40,122 nt of DNA, taken from NCBI GenBank assembly GCA_965363675.1, contig CBDTTW010000004.1:1-40122 (forward strand), in the 5' to 3' direction. The notes beneath the pieces are model-generated. The model was given only the letters and a program-made list of their open reading frames with translations, was not told the DNA's origin and did not search any database. This DNA comes from CBDTTW01 sp965363675. GTDB taxonomy: Bacteria > Bacteroidota > Rhodothermia > Rhodothermales > DASSAV01. How positions within the stretch are numbered: the stretch's first letter is position 1; every line of letters starts with the position of its first letter. Positions 1 through 7,835 of this stretch are shown one piece after another. Made by a program: the position numbers and the translations under genes.

Positions 1-2488
1 CCAGCTTACGCTCGTCGGCGAGGGCCTGCGCCGGCAGCGCCAGCAGCACCGTCGCCTCCAGCGCGACGGCCGCGCCCGCCTTGAGGCGCGCGTCCACGAG
101 ACGCCCGCCGCCGAACGAAGCGCCCGGCTCCAGCACGCCCTCGCCGCACCGCACGCGGCCCTCGGCCACGATGAACAGGGCCGCCTCCTCGCGCGCGTCG
201 GCGTCGAGCGTTTCGCCCGTCTCCAGGCGCAGCGCCTCCAGCCACTCCGAGAGGCCCAGCCGCTCCGGCTCCGAAAGGTCGCCGAGCGCCGGAACGGCCC
301 GCAGCAAGGCCGCGTAGTCCACGGGCGGCTGCTTCTCGGCAAAGAGCACGTCGAGGCGGTCGTCTTCGACGGGCGGGGCCTCCAGGCCCGCCGCCATCGC
401 CTGGTAGCGCCGGTAGAGGTCGCGTTGGGCGCGGACCCGCTCGGGGCGGTGCGCCAGCGCCGCGCCGGCGTAGCGGTTGCGCTGCTCCGCGTCGAGCACG
501 CGCGCCTTCGTGTTGTCGCGCAGTTGCAGATCGAGCAGCGCGCTCAGCTCCATCTTGAGGCGCTCGTCGCGCACTGGAAAGCCCAGTTCGACGCGGCGGC
601 TCAGGTTGCGCGTCATCCAGTCGGCCGAAGCCAGGTAGTACTCCTCGCGCCCGTCGTTGCAGAAGGCAAACACGCGCGCATGTTCGAGGCAGCGGTCGAT
701 GATCGAGCGCGCCTGAATGTTCTCGCTCAGGCCCTTGATGCCCGGCGCGAGGCAGCAGATGCCGCGCACGACAAGGTAGACGCGCACGCCCGCCCGGGCG
801 GCCCGGTACAGCCGGTTGATGATCTTGCGGTCCTCTAGGGCGTTCATCTTGAGCGCCATCCAGGCCGGGCGCCCGGCGCGCGCGTGGGCGATCTCACGGT
901 CGATGAGCCGGTAGAAAGCGGCGCGCATGCCTTCGGGGGCCGCCAGCAGCAAGCGGTGCTCGGGCCGGGGCGCCGCCGGGTCCGGGTCGGCGAGGCGCTC
1001 GAAGAACGCGGCGACCTCCGCGGTCATCTCCGGGTCGGCCGTGAACAAACCGATGTCGGTGTAGAGGCGGGCGGTTTTCTCGTTGAAGTTGCCCGTGCCG
1101 AGATAGGCGCACCGGCGCGGCGCGGCGCCCTCCTCGGCGGGCGTGCGCTCGACGAGGGCGGCCTTGCTGTGCACCTTGAGGTCGGGCATGCTGTAGAGCA
1201 CCCGCACGCCTGCGCTCTCGAACTGCCCGGCCCAGTAGAGGTTGCTTTCCTCATCGAAGCGCGCCTTGATCTCGACAAAGACGGTCACCGCCTTGCCGTT
1301 GCGCGCCGCCGCGACGAGCGCCTGCGCCACCGCCGAATCCGAGGCGAGGCGGTAGAGCGTCATCCAGACGTGCGTCACGCTCGGGTCGTCGGCGGCCTCT
1401 TGCAGCATCCGCGTCACGTAGTCGAAGCGCTGGTAGGGCAGGTGCAGCAGCCGGTCTTGCCGGGCGACGATTTCCGCGATGCTCACGCCCTCCTCCTCGA
1501 AGGCAGGGTGCGGCAGCGGCGGCATCGGCTCGTAGGCCAGGCGCTCCAGGCCGAAGCGGGGAAAGCTGAAAAAGTCGTTGAAGTTGTGGTAGCGTCCGCC
1601 GGGCACGAGGTCGTCGTCGTCCAGGACGAGCACGTCCTTCAGGTGGCGCACGAGGCCGTGCGGCATGCGGGCGTCGTAGAGAAAGCGCGCGGGCGGGCCG
1701 TAGTGCCTCCGCGCAAGCGAGGCGCGGATGCGCTCGACCAGGTCTCCCTCGAACTCGTCCTCCAGGTACAAATCGGCGTCGCGCGTCAGCTTGACGGCGT
1801 AGGCGATGCCCGTCTCGAAGGCGGGAAACAGGCGCGGCAGGTTGGCCCGGATCACGTCGTCGAGCAGCATCACCCGGCGCGCGCCGGCGCGCTCGGGCAG
1901 CACGACGAAGCGGCCCAACTCGGCGCTCGGGATCGGCACGAGCATGTACTGCGGCGCGGCGTCGATCATGGGCGGGCGGCGGCGCGCCGGCCACAACTCC
2001 GCGATCAGGTACAAGGCGCGGTTCGCCAGGAACGGCGCCGCCTCGCCGCGCGCCAGCGGCGCAGGCGCCAGCAGCGGGCGCACGCGCTCGTCGAAGACGC
2101 GGCGCAGGAAGGCCGCGTCCTCGTCGTCGAGCTGCCGCTCGTCCACGATGTGGATGCCGTGGCGGGCCAGCTCCGGGACGATCTGGTTGCGGAACACGTC
2201 GCCGAAGCGCTCCTGCAGGGCCGTCACATAGCCATGCACGTACCCGAGCAGCTTGGAGGGCTGCCCGTCGAGGCCGCTGCGCTGCCGCTTTTTCAGGCGC
2301 ACGAGGCTGCGCAGCGAAGCCACCCGCACCCGAAAGAACTCGTCCAGGTTCGAGGAGAAAATCGCCAGAAAGCTCAGCCGCTCGAACAGCGGCACGGACG
2401 GATCTTCGGCCTCCTGCAATACGCGCTCGTTGAACTTGAGCCAGCTCAGGTCGCGGTCGAAGTAGATGCGCTTGCGGGTCGTAGCCAT
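1..2488 (-). CDS. ppk1: Polyphosphate kinase 1 with C-terminal CNB-like domain (partial, 3' end off window)
   Basis: Makes inorganic polyphosphate from ATP through a phosphohistidine intermediate, at the cytoplasmic side of the cell. The frame is open from the ATG at 2488 to the left edge (829 residues). The N-terminus FDRDLSWLKFNERVLQEA and the downstream SSNLDEFFRVRVASL are classic PPK1. The autophosphorylated histidine is His440 in KVHSKAAL, and the second phosphohistidine-region motif RGICCLAPGIKG is present. The PPK core ends near residue 697, the usual family length. A further 130 residues follow (698 onward) containing LFIVAEGRVRCGEGVLEPG, which looks like the beta-roll of a cyclic-nucleotide-binding domain. 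The Glu and Arg that bind cyclic phosphate in that fold are not evident. The gene is divergent from an HPt-receiver gene. PPK1 identity is secure; the extension's fold is inferred. Confidence 0.95.
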   Translation of the reverse strand, partial: MATTRKRIYFDRDLSWLKFNERVLQEAEDPSVPLFERLSFLAIFSSNLDEFFRVRVASLRSLVRLKKRQRSGLDGQPSKLLGYVHGYVTALQERFGDVFRNQIVPELARHGIHIVDERQLDDEDAAFLRRVFDERVRPLLAPAPLARGEAAPFLANRALYLIAELWPARRRPPMIDAAPQYMLVPIPSAELGRFVVLPERAGARRVMLLDDVIRANLPRLFPAFETGIAYAVKLTRDADLYLEDEFEGDLVERIRASLARRHYGPPARFLYDARMPHGLVRHLKDVLVLDDDDLVPGGRYHNFNDFFSFPRFGLERLAYEPMPPLPHPAFEEEGVSIAEIVARQDRLLHLPYQRFDYVTRMLQEAADDPSVTHVWMTLYRLASDSAVAQALVAAARNGKAVTVFVEIKARFDEESNLYWAGQFESAGVRVLYSMPDLKVHSKAALVERTPAEEGAAPRRCAYLGTGNFNEKTARLYTDIGLFTADPEMTAEVAAFFERLADPDPAAPRPEHRLLLAAPEGMRAAFYRLIDREIAHARAGRPAWMALKMNALEDRKIINRLYRAARAGVRVYLVVRGICCLAPGIKGLSENIQARSIIDRCLEHARVFAFCNDGREEYYLASADWMTRNLSRRVELGFPVRDERLKMELSALLDLQLRDNTKARVLDAEQRNRYAGAALAHRPERVRAQRDLYRRYQAMAAGLEAPPVEDDRLDVLFAEKQPPVDYAALLRAVPALGDLSEPERLGLSEWLEALRLETGETLDADAREEAALFIVAEGRVRCGEGVLEPGASFGGGRLVDARLKAGAAVALEATVLLALPAQALADERKL

Positions 2489-2737
2489 AGGGAACAGAGG
2501 TCGGCGGAAGGCGCTCCCCGAATATACGGCCCCGGCGGCGGCCCGGAAGCTGTTGCCGCGCGCGGCGCACTTCTTGCCGCCGGGGCCGCCTGCGCAGGGC
2601 CGGATCACAGGGGCCGATTTCACGATTGCGCGGCGCTGGGGCTTTCCAGGCCACGCGGCGCAAGGTTTGGTCCGCCAATTGTACAGGGCCGACGGCGAAC
2701 CCCGCACCCTCCCGCCGCCCCAACGCCCATCCTCCGC
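2489..2737. other. Divergent intergenic region between ppk1 and the HPt-receiver gene
   Basis: This 249-base gap separates two divergently oriented starts and should hold promoters for both. I see no convincing ribosome-binding site before either ATG and no long hairpin. A TTTGG near 2667 and an AT-richer CAATTGTACAGG near 2677-2688 are the only non-GC-rich elements facing the plus-strand gene. No small gene is supported here. Confidence 0.4.
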
Positions 2738-3505
2738 ATGACCGCCGCCTCTTCCGACGCCGCCCTCCGCTGCGACCAGGCCATCGGCAATCTGCGCGCA
2801 GACTACCTGCGCGCGCTCTCGCTGCAAACGCGCGACATGCTCAGCGCCTGGGCGCTGGCGACCGGGCAGCGCCGCCGCCTGCGGGAAACCGTGCGCGGGC
2901 TGCGCCACCTGGCCGGCCGCACCGCCGGCGGAGCCGACCGCTTCGGGCTGGCGATGATCGCGGAAATGGCCGGGCTGCTCGAAACGCAGGCCGGCAGCCT
3001 GCTGGACGCCGAGGAGCCGCTCTCGGACAAACAAGCCGAACGCCTCGGGGCCACGCTCTGCCGGCTGCGGCAGGCCGTGCTGCGCGAGGAAACGGCGGCC
3101 GAGCGCGCGCCCGAAGCCTGCCATCACGCCCCGCTCATCCTCGTCGCCGACGCCCACGACGCCGCGCGTGCGCGCGTGGCGGGCCACCTGCGCCGCCACG
3201 GCTTCCGCACGTCCGAGGCGTCGACCTGCCTCGAAAGCCTCGAACAAGCCCTTCGGCGCCGCCCCGACCTCATCCTGATGGACATCCGGATGCCCATGGC
3301 CGGCGGCTTCGAGTTCCAGCGCCTCATGCGCCTCAATCCCGACTTGCGCGACGTTCCGCTCGTGCTGCTCTCGTCGATTGCGCGCATCTCCGTCGAGGAT
3401 CTGCACACGGCCATCGAACTCGGCGTGCAGGGGTGCGTGCCCAAGTACGCCCAGGCCGAGCGCATCGTCGAGGAAATCCGCAACTGCCTCCGCGCGGCGG
3501 CCTGA
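2738..3505 (+). CDS. HPt domain-response regulator receiver protein
   Basis: A 255-residue phosphorelay protein. Residues about 15-120 are helical and carry LRHLAGRTAGGADRFGL, which matches the HPt phosphotransfer motif, with His57 as likely phospho-acceptor. Residues 132-252 are a receiver domain: acidic pair Asp138/Asp141, phospho-acceptor Asp182 in LMDIRMPMAGG, switch Ser212/Ser213, and Lys236 in CVPKY. There is no DNA-binding output domain, so it probably passes phosphate within a relay, for example from a hybrid kinase such as the one at 15684-18764; that partnership is inference. A much longer upstream in-frame ORF exists but runs antisense to ppk1, so I start at the ATG at 2738. The gene converges on the GH27 gene with 7 bases between the stops. 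Confidence 0.82.
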   Translation: MTAASSDAALRCDQAIGNLRADYLRALSLQTRDMLSAWALATGQRRRLRETVRGLRHLAGRTAGGADRFGLAMIAEMAGLLETQAGSLLDAEEPLSDKQAERLGATLCRLRQAVLREETAAERAPEACHHAPLILVADAHDAARARVAGHLRRHGFRTSEASTCLESLEQALRRRPDLILMDIRMPMAGGFEFQRLMRLNPDLRDVPLVLLSSIARISVEDLHTAIELGVQGCVPKYAQAERIVEEIRNCLRAAA

Positions 3506-3512
3506 GCCGGCG

Positions 3513-4958
3513 CTAACGCCGCGTGAGCCGGTACAACCCCGCGCCGTGCGCCGGCAGCGTCGCCCGGAGCTGCGCCGCCTCGGCGCTCGCGTCCCGGCGC
3601 GCCCACACGTCGCGGACGGCGTACATCCCGCTCAGGCCCAGCTCCTGCCACGTCGCGCCGACTTCGCGGGCGCCCTCGCCCAGGTTGAACAGCGCTACGT
3701 GCAGCGTTCCGTCTTCGGCGCCCTCGGAGGCCCATACCACGGCGTCGCCGCGCCGGTACACTTCGCGCGGATTGCGGCCCTCCTGGTTGACGGCGATGAC
3801 CTCCGGGTTCGTGATGAGCGCCAGCGCCGCCGAATCGCTCTCGGGCAAATGCCCCCCGTACATCAGCGGCGAGCGGAACACGCTCCAGAGGGTCATCATC
3901 GTGCGCTGCTCCTCCGGCGTGAAGCGCGAGTCCTCGTCGGTCACGTCGGCGGCCCTCAGGCGCCCGCCCTCCGCGTTGAACGCTTCGAGCAGGTAGTCGT
4001 CGGGGCCGTGCTTGCGCAGGCGGCCCAGGGGCAGCATGTCGGCGTCGGGCCAGGCGCCGGGGGCGCCCTTGCCCTCCCAGGTTTTGCATAAGTCGAACTG
4101 CTTGCGCAAAAGCGGCCAAGCGTCCCAGAAATCGGCCGAGATGCGCCACAAATTGGCGTGCGCGCGCAGGTGGTCGGCCTGCTCGGGCGGGGCGGCCCCC
4201 GGCGAGAGGCTGAGCACAATCGGGCGGCCGGTCTTGCGGAGGGCCTGGCTCAGCCCCTCGATCTCGGCGGCGTGGTACGGGTAGCTCATGTCGTCGGCCT
4301 TGACGTAGTCCACGCCCCACTCGGCGTAGAGGCGCGCAAGCGAGTCGTAGTACTCCTGCGCGCCCGGCTTGGTCATGTCCACGCCGTACATGCCGTCGTA
4401 CCAGGCGCACGTGTCTTGCAGGGCCGCGATGTCGCGGGCGCGGTAGTTCGTGCCGAGGATGGGCGTGTTTTGCTCGACGGCCTGCCACGGAATGCCGCGC
4501 ATGATGTGGATGCCGAACTTCAGGCCCTTGCCGTGCACATAGTCCGCGACGGGCTTGAAGCTGCCCTCCGCCCCGGCCGAGGGGAAGCGGTTCTCGGCGG
4601 GCAGCAGGCGCCCGTAGGCGTCCATGCGCTGTTCCGGGCGGTCCTGCTTGAACGTGTGGATCGTCACGTCCGGCCCGCCGTACCACAGCAGATCCACGAC
4701 GGCGTAGGTCCAGCCGAGCGGTTGGAGGCGCTCGGCCATGAAGTCCACGTTTTGTTTGTACTCGGCCTCGGAGACGTCCACCCCGAACGAGTCCCAGCTA
4801 TTCCAGCCCATCGGCGGCCGGGCCGCAAGGAGCGTGTCGGCTGCGAGCGTGTCGGCCGCCGCACGGTCGTTCTCCGGGCGCGGCGCGTTGCAGGCGCCGG
4901 CGAGGGTAAGGCATAGCAGCCCGAAGCAGGCCGCAGCAAAAGGGCGCAGGGTCGTCAT
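3513..4958 (-). CDS. GH27 alpha-galactosidase, exported lipoprotein
   Basis: Hydrolyses terminal alpha-D-galactosyl residues from melibiose/raffinose-type sugars or galactomannan side chains. The 481-residue protein begins with a hydrophobic signal peptide ending in a lipobox-like LAGAC (Cys23), so it is probably membrane-anchored outside the cytoplasm. GH27 hallmarks are PPMGWNSWDSFG (48-59), the nucleophile region GVDYVKADD (Lys220, Asp222) and the acid/base region RISADFWDAW (Asp276). A beta-sandwich C-terminal domain follows and ends LYRLTRR. It is the last gene of the gal operon, 6 bases after the symporter stop. GH27 also contains beta-L-arabinopyranosidases and alpha-N-acetylgalactosaminidases. 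The galT/galE neighbours favour galactose release. Confidence 0.92.
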   Translation of the reverse strand: MTTLRPFAAACFGLLCLTLAGACNAPRPENDRAAADTLAADTLLAARPPMGWNSWDSFGVDVSEAEYKQNVDFMAERLQPLGWTYAVVDLLWYGGPDVTIHTFKQDRPEQRMDAYGRLLPAENRFPSAGAEGSFKPVADYVHGKGLKFGIHIMRGIPWQAVEQNTPILGTNYRARDIAALQDTCAWYDGMYGVDMTKPGAQEYYDSLARLYAEWGVDYVKADDMSYPYHAAEIEGLSQALRKTGRPIVLSLSPGAAPPEQADHLRAHANLWRISADFWDAWPLLRKQFDLCKTWEGKGAPGAWPDADMLPLGRLRKHGPDDYLLEAFNAEGGRLRAADVTDEDSRFTPEEQRTMMTLWSVFRSPLMYGGHLPESDSAALALITNPEVIAVNQEGRNPREVYRRGDAVVWASEGAEDGTLHVALFNLGEGAREVGATWQELGLSGMYAVRDVWARRDASAEAAQLRATLPAHGAGLYRLTRR

Positions 4959-4964
4959 GGCAGG

Positions 4965-6785
4965 TTATCCGCGGAAGTAGAGGTAGGCCGCCAGGATGCC
5001 CAGCAGCACGAGGCCCGAGGTCGCCACGTCCACGGCGCTCCAACTGGCGCGCGTCTCGGCGTTGTCCTGCGCCGTAGCCGTGCCGAAGGTGAGGCTCTCG
5101 ATGCGCTTGTAGTCCGGCTCCTCGGTGGCGTAGCTGACCACGAGCATCACGACCGCCGAAACGATGGTGATGAGCACGCTGAAGTACTGGAAGTAGATGT
5201 TGTTGACGATCCAGAGGAACGAGCCCGGCGCATAGCCCTGCTCGAAGCCCGCCATGCCCATCGTGACCGGCGTATCGACGGCCATGCGGAACACGCCCAT
5301 GATGAAGCCCACGATGAGCGCCGCGAGGGCGCCCCGGCCGTTCATGCGCTTGACGAAGACGCCGAGGAAGAACACCACGAAGATCGGCGGGGCCAGGTAC
5401 CCCTGCACGGCCTGAAGATAGTTGTACAGACCCTGCGCCCCCTTGATGACCGGAATCCAGGCGAGGGCGATGAAGATGACCACGGCCGTCGCGGCGCGGC
5501 CGAAGGCCACGACGCTTTTCTGGCTCGCCAGCGGCTTCCACTTCTGGTACAAATCCACCGTGACGAGCGTCGAGAGGGCGTTGAACACGCCGGCGAGCGA
5601 GCCCATGAGCGCCGAGAGCAGCCCGGCCACGACCAGGCCGCGCAAACCCGACGGCAGCAGGTGCTGCACCATCAGCGGGAAGGCGCCCTGCGCCACCGAC
5701 GCCACCGCCTTGCCGTCGGGACCGACCATCGCGGCCAGCGCCGGCACTTTGCCGCTCTTGGCCAGCGCCAGGCAGATCAAGCCGGGGATGATGAACAGGT
5801 ACACCGGCGAGAGCTTCAGGAACGCCGCGAAGATGCTGCCGCGCCGCGCCTCGGTCTGGTTGGGCGCTCCGAGCGCGCGCTGCACGATGTACTGGTCGGT
5901 GCACCAGTACCACAGGCCGATGATGGGCGCGCAGAAGAGCATGCCCAGCCACGGGAAGTTGCCGTTGAAGTACCACGCCTGCCGCACCAGGGCGCCGGAG
6001 GCGTTGCGCTCCAGCACGGGCGCCCAGGTGCCCTCGACGCCTTCGGGGATGAGCGGCTTCCAGAGGTTGAACATCTCGGGCCCGACGATGCGCCGCAGCT
6101 CGTCCCAGCCGCCCAGCGCGATGAGGCCGTAGACGGTCAGGCAGGCCGAGCCGATAATGAGGATGACGGCCTGGATGGCGTCGTTGTAGGCCACGGCGCG
6201 CATGCCGCCGAGCATCGTATAAAGCCCCGTCAGCACGATGACGAGGATCGAGCCGATCCAGAAGCTATCGACGACCGCGCCGCCGATGTTCATCTGAAGC
6301 TCGGGCAAGAGCGCCCCGAAGACGATGCCGCCCGCGTAGATGCCCACGGCGATCTTGGTCACCACGAAGGCGACGATAGACACGATGGAGAGCACGTAGC
6401 GCGACTTCTCGTTGAAGCGGCGCTCCAGAAACTCGGGCATCGTGAACACCTGCGAGCGCATGTAAAACGGCACGAACACCCACCCGAGCACGAGCAGGCA
6501 CCAGGCGTGCAGTTCGTAGTGCGCCATCGCCACGCCGTCCGTAACGCCCGAGCCGGCCAGGCCCACCACGTGCTCGGAGCCGATGTTGGACGAGAAGATC
6601 GAGGCCCCGACGACGAACCAGCCGAGGTTGCGGCCCGCCAGGAAGTAATCGTCGGCCGTATCCTTGCTTTTGCGAATGACCCACCAGGCCACCCCGAGCA
6701 GAATGCCGAAATAAATCGTGATGACGAGCCAGTCGAGGCCGGTCATGTTGGAGGCGCCGGCGGCGGCGTCAACGGTTTCGTTCAT
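4965..6785 (-). CDS. SGLT-like sodium/sugar symporter (SSS family)
   Basis: A 606-residue inner-membrane protein with about 14 hydrophobic segments, expected to import galactose with Na+. The segment SNIGSEHVVGLAGSG (66-80), followed by VFVPFYMRSQVFTMPEFLERRF, matches the animal SGLT and Vibrio vSGLT signature closely. A later GSLAGVFNALSTLVTVDLY matches the Na+-site helix of that family. The ATG at 6785 was chosen because the upstream part of the open frame runs antisense through galE. It lies 44 bases after galE and 6 bases before the GH27 gene, which points to galactose or an alpha-galactoside as substrate. Family is secure, substrate is inferred from context. Confidence 0.92.
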   Translation of the reverse strand: MNETVDAAAGASNMTGLDWLVITIYFGILLGVAWWVIRKSKDTADDYFLAGRNLGWFVVGASIFSSNIGSEHVVGLAGSGVTDGVAMAHYELHAWCLLVLGWVFVPFYMRSQVFTMPEFLERRFNEKSRYVLSIVSIVAFVVTKIAVGIYAGGIVFGALLPELQMNIGGAVVDSFWIGSILVIVLTGLYTMLGGMRAVAYNDAIQAVILIIGSACLTVYGLIALGGWDELRRIVGPEMFNLWKPLIPEGVEGTWAPVLERNASGALVRQAWYFNGNFPWLGMLFCAPIIGLWYWCTDQYIVQRALGAPNQTEARRGSIFAAFLKLSPVYLFIIPGLICLALAKSGKVPALAAMVGPDGKAVASVAQGAFPLMVQHLLPSGLRGLVVAGLLSALMGSLAGVFNALSTLVTVDLYQKWKPLASQKSVVAFGRAATAVVIFIALAWIPVIKGAQGLYNYLQAVQGYLAPPIFVVFFLGVFVKRMNGRGALAALIVGFIMGVFRMAVDTPVTMGMAGFEQGYAPGSFLWIVNNIYFQYFSVLITIVSAVVMLVVSYATEEPDYKRIESLTFGTATAQDNAETRASWSAVDVATSGLVLLGILAAYLYFRG

Positions 6786-6829
6786 GGCGGGTGTGTTTGG
6801 GATGACAGGGGGTGCAGAAGAAGAACGAA

Positions 6830-7831
6830 TCAGGCCGGGCGCGCGTCGCCGTAGCCGTCGGGATGGCGGCGGAACCACTCCCAGGCGCTGCCGATCATGG
6901 TTTCGACCTCGGTGATGCGGGCTTTCCAGCCCAGCTCGCGGTGGATCTTGCCGGCGTCGGCGTAGAGCGCCGGCGGGTCGCCTTCGCGGCGCGGGCCGCG
7001 CGCGGCGCCGATCTCGCAGCCGGTCACGCGGCGCGCGGCCTCCAACATCTCCAGCACGCTCAGGCCGCGCCCGATGCCGAGGTTGTAGAAGCGGCGGTCG
7101 CCCGGCTGCAAGGCTTCGAGCACAACGGCATGGGCGTCCACGAGGTCCACGACGTGGATATAGTCGCGGATGCAGGTGCCGTCCGGGGTGTCGTAGTCGT
7201 CGCCGAAGATAGTGATGCCGGGGCGCTTGCCGAGCGCGGCCAGGAGCAGCACCGGGATCAGGTGCGTCTCGGGCGTGTGGTCCTCGCCGATGCTGCCGTC
7301 GAGGGCGCTGCCGGCTACGTTGAAGTAGCGCAGGGCGGCGAAGGCAAACTCCGGCGCGGCGGCGGCATAGTCCAGCAGGATTTGCTCGACGAGCAGCTTC
7401 GAGCGCCCGTAGGGGTTGATCGGGCGCTGGGGCGTCTCCTCCGTGATCGGCAGGTCGCGCGGCTCGCCGTAGGTGGCGCAGGTCGAGCTGAAGACGAGGC
7501 GGCGCACCCCGGCGGCGTCCATCGCCCGGAGCAAGCTGAGCGAGCCGGCCGTGTTGTTGTCGTAGTAGCCGAGCGGGTCGTGCACCGACTCGCCGACGTA
7601 GGCGAGCGCGGCGAAGTGCATCACGCACTCGGCCCGGTGCGCGCGTAGGGCGGCCTCGACGGCGGGCGTGTCGCGCAGGTCCACCGGGTAGAAGGCGGCG
7701 GCCTCGGGCACGGCGGCCCGGTGGCCCCGGTACAGGTTGTCCAGCACGGCCACGTCGTGGCCGCCGCCGAGCAGGCGCTGCACCGCGTGCGAGCCGATGT
7801 ACCCGGCGCCGCCGGTGACGAGAACTCTCAT
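6830..7831 (-). CDS. galE: UDP-glucose 4-epimerase
   Basis: Interconverts UDP-galactose and UDP-glucose with bound NAD+, closing the Leloir cycle. The 333-residue short-chain dehydrogenase-type protein opens with MRVLVTGGAGYIGSH (NAD-binding GxxGxxG at 7-13), has VFSSTCATYGEP with the catalytic Ser/Thr near 116-117, and the catalytic pair Tyr141/Lys145 in YGRSKLLVEQ. SVHDPLGYYDNN is typical of GalE. The start at 7831 fits the family; a ten-residue longer ORF overlaps the upstream kinase stop and is less likely. It begins 4 bases after the kinase gene, suggesting translational coupling. Confidence 0.96.
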   Translation of the reverse strand: MRVLVTGGAGYIGSHAVQRLLGGGHDVAVLDNLYRGHRAAVPEAAAFYPVDLRDTPAVEAALRAHRAECVMHFAALAYVGESVHDPLGYYDNNTAGSLSLLRAMDAAGVRRLVFSSTCATYGEPRDLPITEETPQRPINPYGRSKLLVEQILLDYAAAAPEFAFAALRYFNVAGSALDGSIGEDHTPETHLIPVLLLAALGKRPGITIFGDDYDTPDGTCIRDYIHVVDLVDAHAVVLEALQPGDRRFYNLGIGRGLSVLEMLEAARRVTGCEIGAARGPRREGDPPALYADAGKIHRELGWKARITEVETMIGSAWEWFRRHPDGYGDARPA

Positions 7832-7835
7832 AGGG

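Noticed and set aside
884..2737. Very long plus-strand open frame running through the ppk1 gene into the HPt-receiver gene
   Set aside because: It is antisense to a clear PPK1, rich in His/Arg/Ala from codon-bias mirroring. Only the part from 2738 matches a protein family.
3506..3512. A missing terminator between the convergent HPt-receiver and GH27 genes
   Set aside because: With only 7 bases between stops there is no room for one; terminators may lie within the coding ends, but I could not support a specific hairpin.
4965..7628. 887-codon minus-strand frame joining the symporter to sequence upstream
   Set aside because: The upstream portion lies in galE in a different frame and is Arg/Pro-rich; the symporter family begins at the ATG at 6785.
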